From NCBI GenBank assembly GCA_964017185.1, contig OZ024870.1, positions 57,972,312 to 58,036,311 of the forward strand: a stretch of DNA of 64,000 bases, in the 5' to 3' direction. A program made the translations under genes and the position numbers. Below the pieces are notes generated by a model. It saw only the letters and a program-made list of their open reading frames with translations, was not told the DNA's origin and did not search any database. Of this stretch, positions 61,548-64,000 are shown piece by piece. Numbering within the stretch: position 1 is the stretch's first letter; each line of letters starts with the position of its first letter. This DNA is from Rugalucina vietnamica. Its lineage: Eukaryota > Mollusca > Bivalvia > Lucinida > Lucinidae.

Positions 61548-64000
61548 GCACTAGTTACATAGTTACATGTACAAGATGCAACACTTATATAAATATTATT
61601 TCATATCATAATATACATCTTTATTTTTCCCTCGGTCTTTATTTTCCCATCCATTTGCTTTTGCCTACCTATTGTATAGCAATTCTGGGGAGTAGGAGGT
61701 GTCTACGGACCGACTTAGTACTGGCTGCAATGTGGTATGCGGTGTTCGTACGAAGGCTGGGCTGTTCTCTCTGGTGGGCACTTCCGGACTCCATGTTAAG
61801 GACATTAAGGCTGTACGATAGTATGCTTGTATGTGAGTATATAGATATGTATGGTAGAGAACGTATGGGAGATGTTTTGTTACCTATGTAAACCATCTGA
61901 GTGTATATATCAGAAACCTTATCACCATTTTTATTTTCCTAAAACATTATACACACAAAAAAACTAATAAAATTCAAAAATATCACGTCACCTGGATGTA
62001 AGAAGAAGGAGAAGATATTAAGGGCATAGCACTTTACTTCATCCTTTCAACCTTACTCTCTCCATCTGACTATGTATATATCGGCCCACACATACCATCG
62101 ATGTACCATGTAATCGCCTTTATCTTGTACTTTCTTCCCATGCCAACGGCCGGGGATAGTAATTCCGTCTGGTTAAAGCATGCAAAGGAGTGGCTGTTAC
62201 TAAACTGGGACCCTTGCTATCTCCGACCAATGGTTATGGGGTAGATATATTGTATAATTCTGTCTTAATATGTTTTCAGCTCTTTGCTTTTCAGATAGGC
62301 CCACCCAAACCATGGTCAATGTCAATATATAAAAAAGACATTAGTAACTTATTTATTTTTTTACACACGATTGGTTACGAACTACGACTTAGATTGGATT
62401 ACGATAACTCACAATGCCCCCTGATTGGAACTACCCTAAGGAATGTCGCGACCCACCCAATCCACAACCAAAAATACCCTTTCACAAACCAAAAACATAT
62501 ATATGGTACAGCAACTTCATAAAACTACTTTGGTAACTCCACTCTGTACCATGACATATTTCGAACTCTTTAGGCCGCGGGTATCAAAATTCAAAATAAA
62601 GATGATACGGATGTTCAGCCCCTATATTATATAAGAACATTCTATCATCAGCCACTAGTAGGACACCCCCGTCTCTACTGGTAAAACGTCCAGCCCGCTT
62701 AAGGTTTCTCCGGCTTGCATCACAGATACCACTCCTGCTCCTCACAGAAACTCATCGCTCAGCCGCAAGCGCACGTCCGATACCACCTGTCCACATGGAT
62801 TGCAGCGTCCGTAGCTGTTTAATCATGTGCAGTTCCAAACTAGGTCATTTCACCGATCTAGCATAGCCATTAAGCGCGGCCCTAATAGAGAGCAACATGA
62901 TTGGATTTATCCTTTGACCTACATTTGCTCTCGAGCAAGATAGCGAAATCACCGATTTGCAGCCGAATTGGCACCGATTTCCTATCTACTTTTATGCTCA
63001 CTTTTCGACCATGGCGTTCAAAATTCTAAAAAGAAGTGCTCCTTCCATTTTACTTGCATTATCAGTATACGTTGGGCACAGGCGAACAGCGCGATTTGCA
63101 TTTTGCTGTCACCGCCACGATTTGCAGCCCAGGAGCACTTAACCTTCGTCCTTGTGGTGGAATCTTGGATTAAGTCCGTTCAGCCCGGCATGACGAAAAA
63201 CTGCCACTTTTTACTACTACTACTACTACTACTACCTGTGTCATTCTTTCTCTGACTGTTGAAGTTTTAACATCAATTCTGTGATTCTGATTGGTTGTCA
63301 TTTGAGTGCTACTGTGACATCAGAAAATGATTGACTGGTCTTACTTGTTTGCAACTGGCCTTGTTATCTCTTATGCTGTAACAGTAGGCAAACAAAAATA
63401 AATAAATAAGTAAATAGTCCATGTACATATAATGAATGCATAAGGCATAATTTAAAACAGCCAGTGTCTAAAATGAATGAATAAATGAACAAATGAACAA
63501 ATTAATAAACACATAAATGGGACACGTGTGGTTTTATTTACAAGTGGATAAAAGTGCATTGCTTGAAAGACAATTTTCTATCTATTATTATACATGTTAT
63601 TGATAAATAAATACAAAAATAGGTATTCAGTTTAACATGCACACAACTAGATTTTACTAAATAAGGATATGAAGGTTATGAGAAGCAAAAAAGGAACTTA
63701 TATTCTTGATATGCATAGACAATGAAAATGATCATAATTTAACATTTTATTGATAAAAAAAATACACTGATGTCATATTTTTTTAACTTTCACAAAACTG
63801 GATTTCACTTTACCAATGTATATAAATAAGTGATTCAAGAAAGAAAAATGTTTTAAATCATTAAAATGCAGCAAGCTTGTGTTTAATAAATTAATAATGT
63901 TCCATATAAGTTTTAATCCCACTGCTTTCTTGCTTCAAACTTTATCTCAGAATCTGACTGAAGTTTTGATCAGTCAAAATTTTGATTTTGTCAGTAGCTA
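61186..64000. other. Intergenic DNA to the window end
   Basis: Poly(T) at 61516-61545. 61680-61890 is GC-richer and open on both strands (LGSRRCLRTDLVLAAMWYAV on plus) but not recognised; it may be a decayed retroelement. A frame after CTTTTCAG at 62294 (IGPPKPWSMSIYKK) is exon-like but unassigned. A (CTA)n run lies at 63211-63232 and A/T simple sequence after 63380. Confidence 0.35.
61346..61379 (+). promoter_or_regulatory. TATA box with Inr at +30 spacing
   Basis: TATAAAAG at 61346 and TCATTC at 61374 (A at 61376) are spaced as in a canonical animal core promoter. What it would drive is unknown. A retroelement promoter is possible. Confidence 0.35.

Noticed and set aside
61481-61891. 136-codon frame as a gene
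   Set aside because: It starts in a poly(T) tract; both strands are open and no family is recognised.

Overview
This window looks like nuclear DNA from a lophotrochozoan animal, most likely a bivalve mollusc. The reasons are AT-rich sequence, short exons with GT/AG introns, an inhibitor-of-apoptosis (IAP) gene, two Golgi-type sulfotransferase genes, and a heavy load of MITEs, long terminal-inverted-repeat (TIR) elements, tandem arrays and tRNA-derived SINE-like pieces. No bacterial operon, rRNA, intact tRNA gene or CRISPR array was seen. The species is an inference.

Genes, left to right. (1) 7471-9379 (+) is a two-exon HtrL/YibB-family type II membrane protein of 358 aa. (2) 24391-24486 (+) looks like a CpG-containing promoter and non-coding first exon. 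(3) 32060-34244 (+) is an IAP-type gene with BIR core, UBA-like exon and C-terminal RING; an in-frame TAA separates the RING from a well-preserved IAP tail. (4) 39213-40076 (-) is the large 3' exon of a CHST8-14-like carbohydrate sulfotransferase. (5) 51918-57289 (+) is five exons of a CHST15-like sulfotransferase that lacks a recognisable C-terminal part in this window. Genes 1, 4 and 5 are plausible Golgi proteins, but nothing shows that they share a pathway.

Repeats dominate. I gave local names to the families. F1 is a MITE of about 230 bp with a long central hairpin (10 copies plus fragments). F2 is a MITE of about 260-300 bp with a GAACCGCCTC hairpin (about 14 copies). F3 is a MITE of about 245 bp (2 copies). 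F4 starts AGCTCACCTGAGCC and is built of units of about 460 bp (4 copies). F5 starts AGCTCGCCTGCACG and is built of units of about 145 bp (2 inverted copies). F7 has a monomer of about 300 bp. F8 has mariner-like TIRs with a TA target and RFX-like X-boxes. F9 carries a conserved hairpin module. A complete young non-autonomous LTR retroelement lies at 24670-27769, with 1349-bp LTRs, a tRNA-Leu primer-binding site and a 4-bp target duplication. Two larger TIR elements (about 15530-19110 and 28513-31074) and a foldback element (47664-48644) carry no recognisable transposase. Nested insertions give a relative order: F4 inserted into F2 and into F7, and F5 inserted into F9.

The most unusual signal is in the LTR. 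Within the inferred R region there are seven stem-loops whose stems differ in sequence while the loop is always AGTG. One of only two base differences between the two LTRs falls in such a stem. The second strongest is the IAP gene, whose conserved C-terminal tail sits in frame directly after a stop codon. Other notable points are covarying hairpins in F1 and in a module shared by F9 and the LTR, repeat-borne nuclear-receptor, RFX and CRE motifs, and MITEs lying 10-26 bp inside the introns of the CHST15-like gene just after the 5' splice site.
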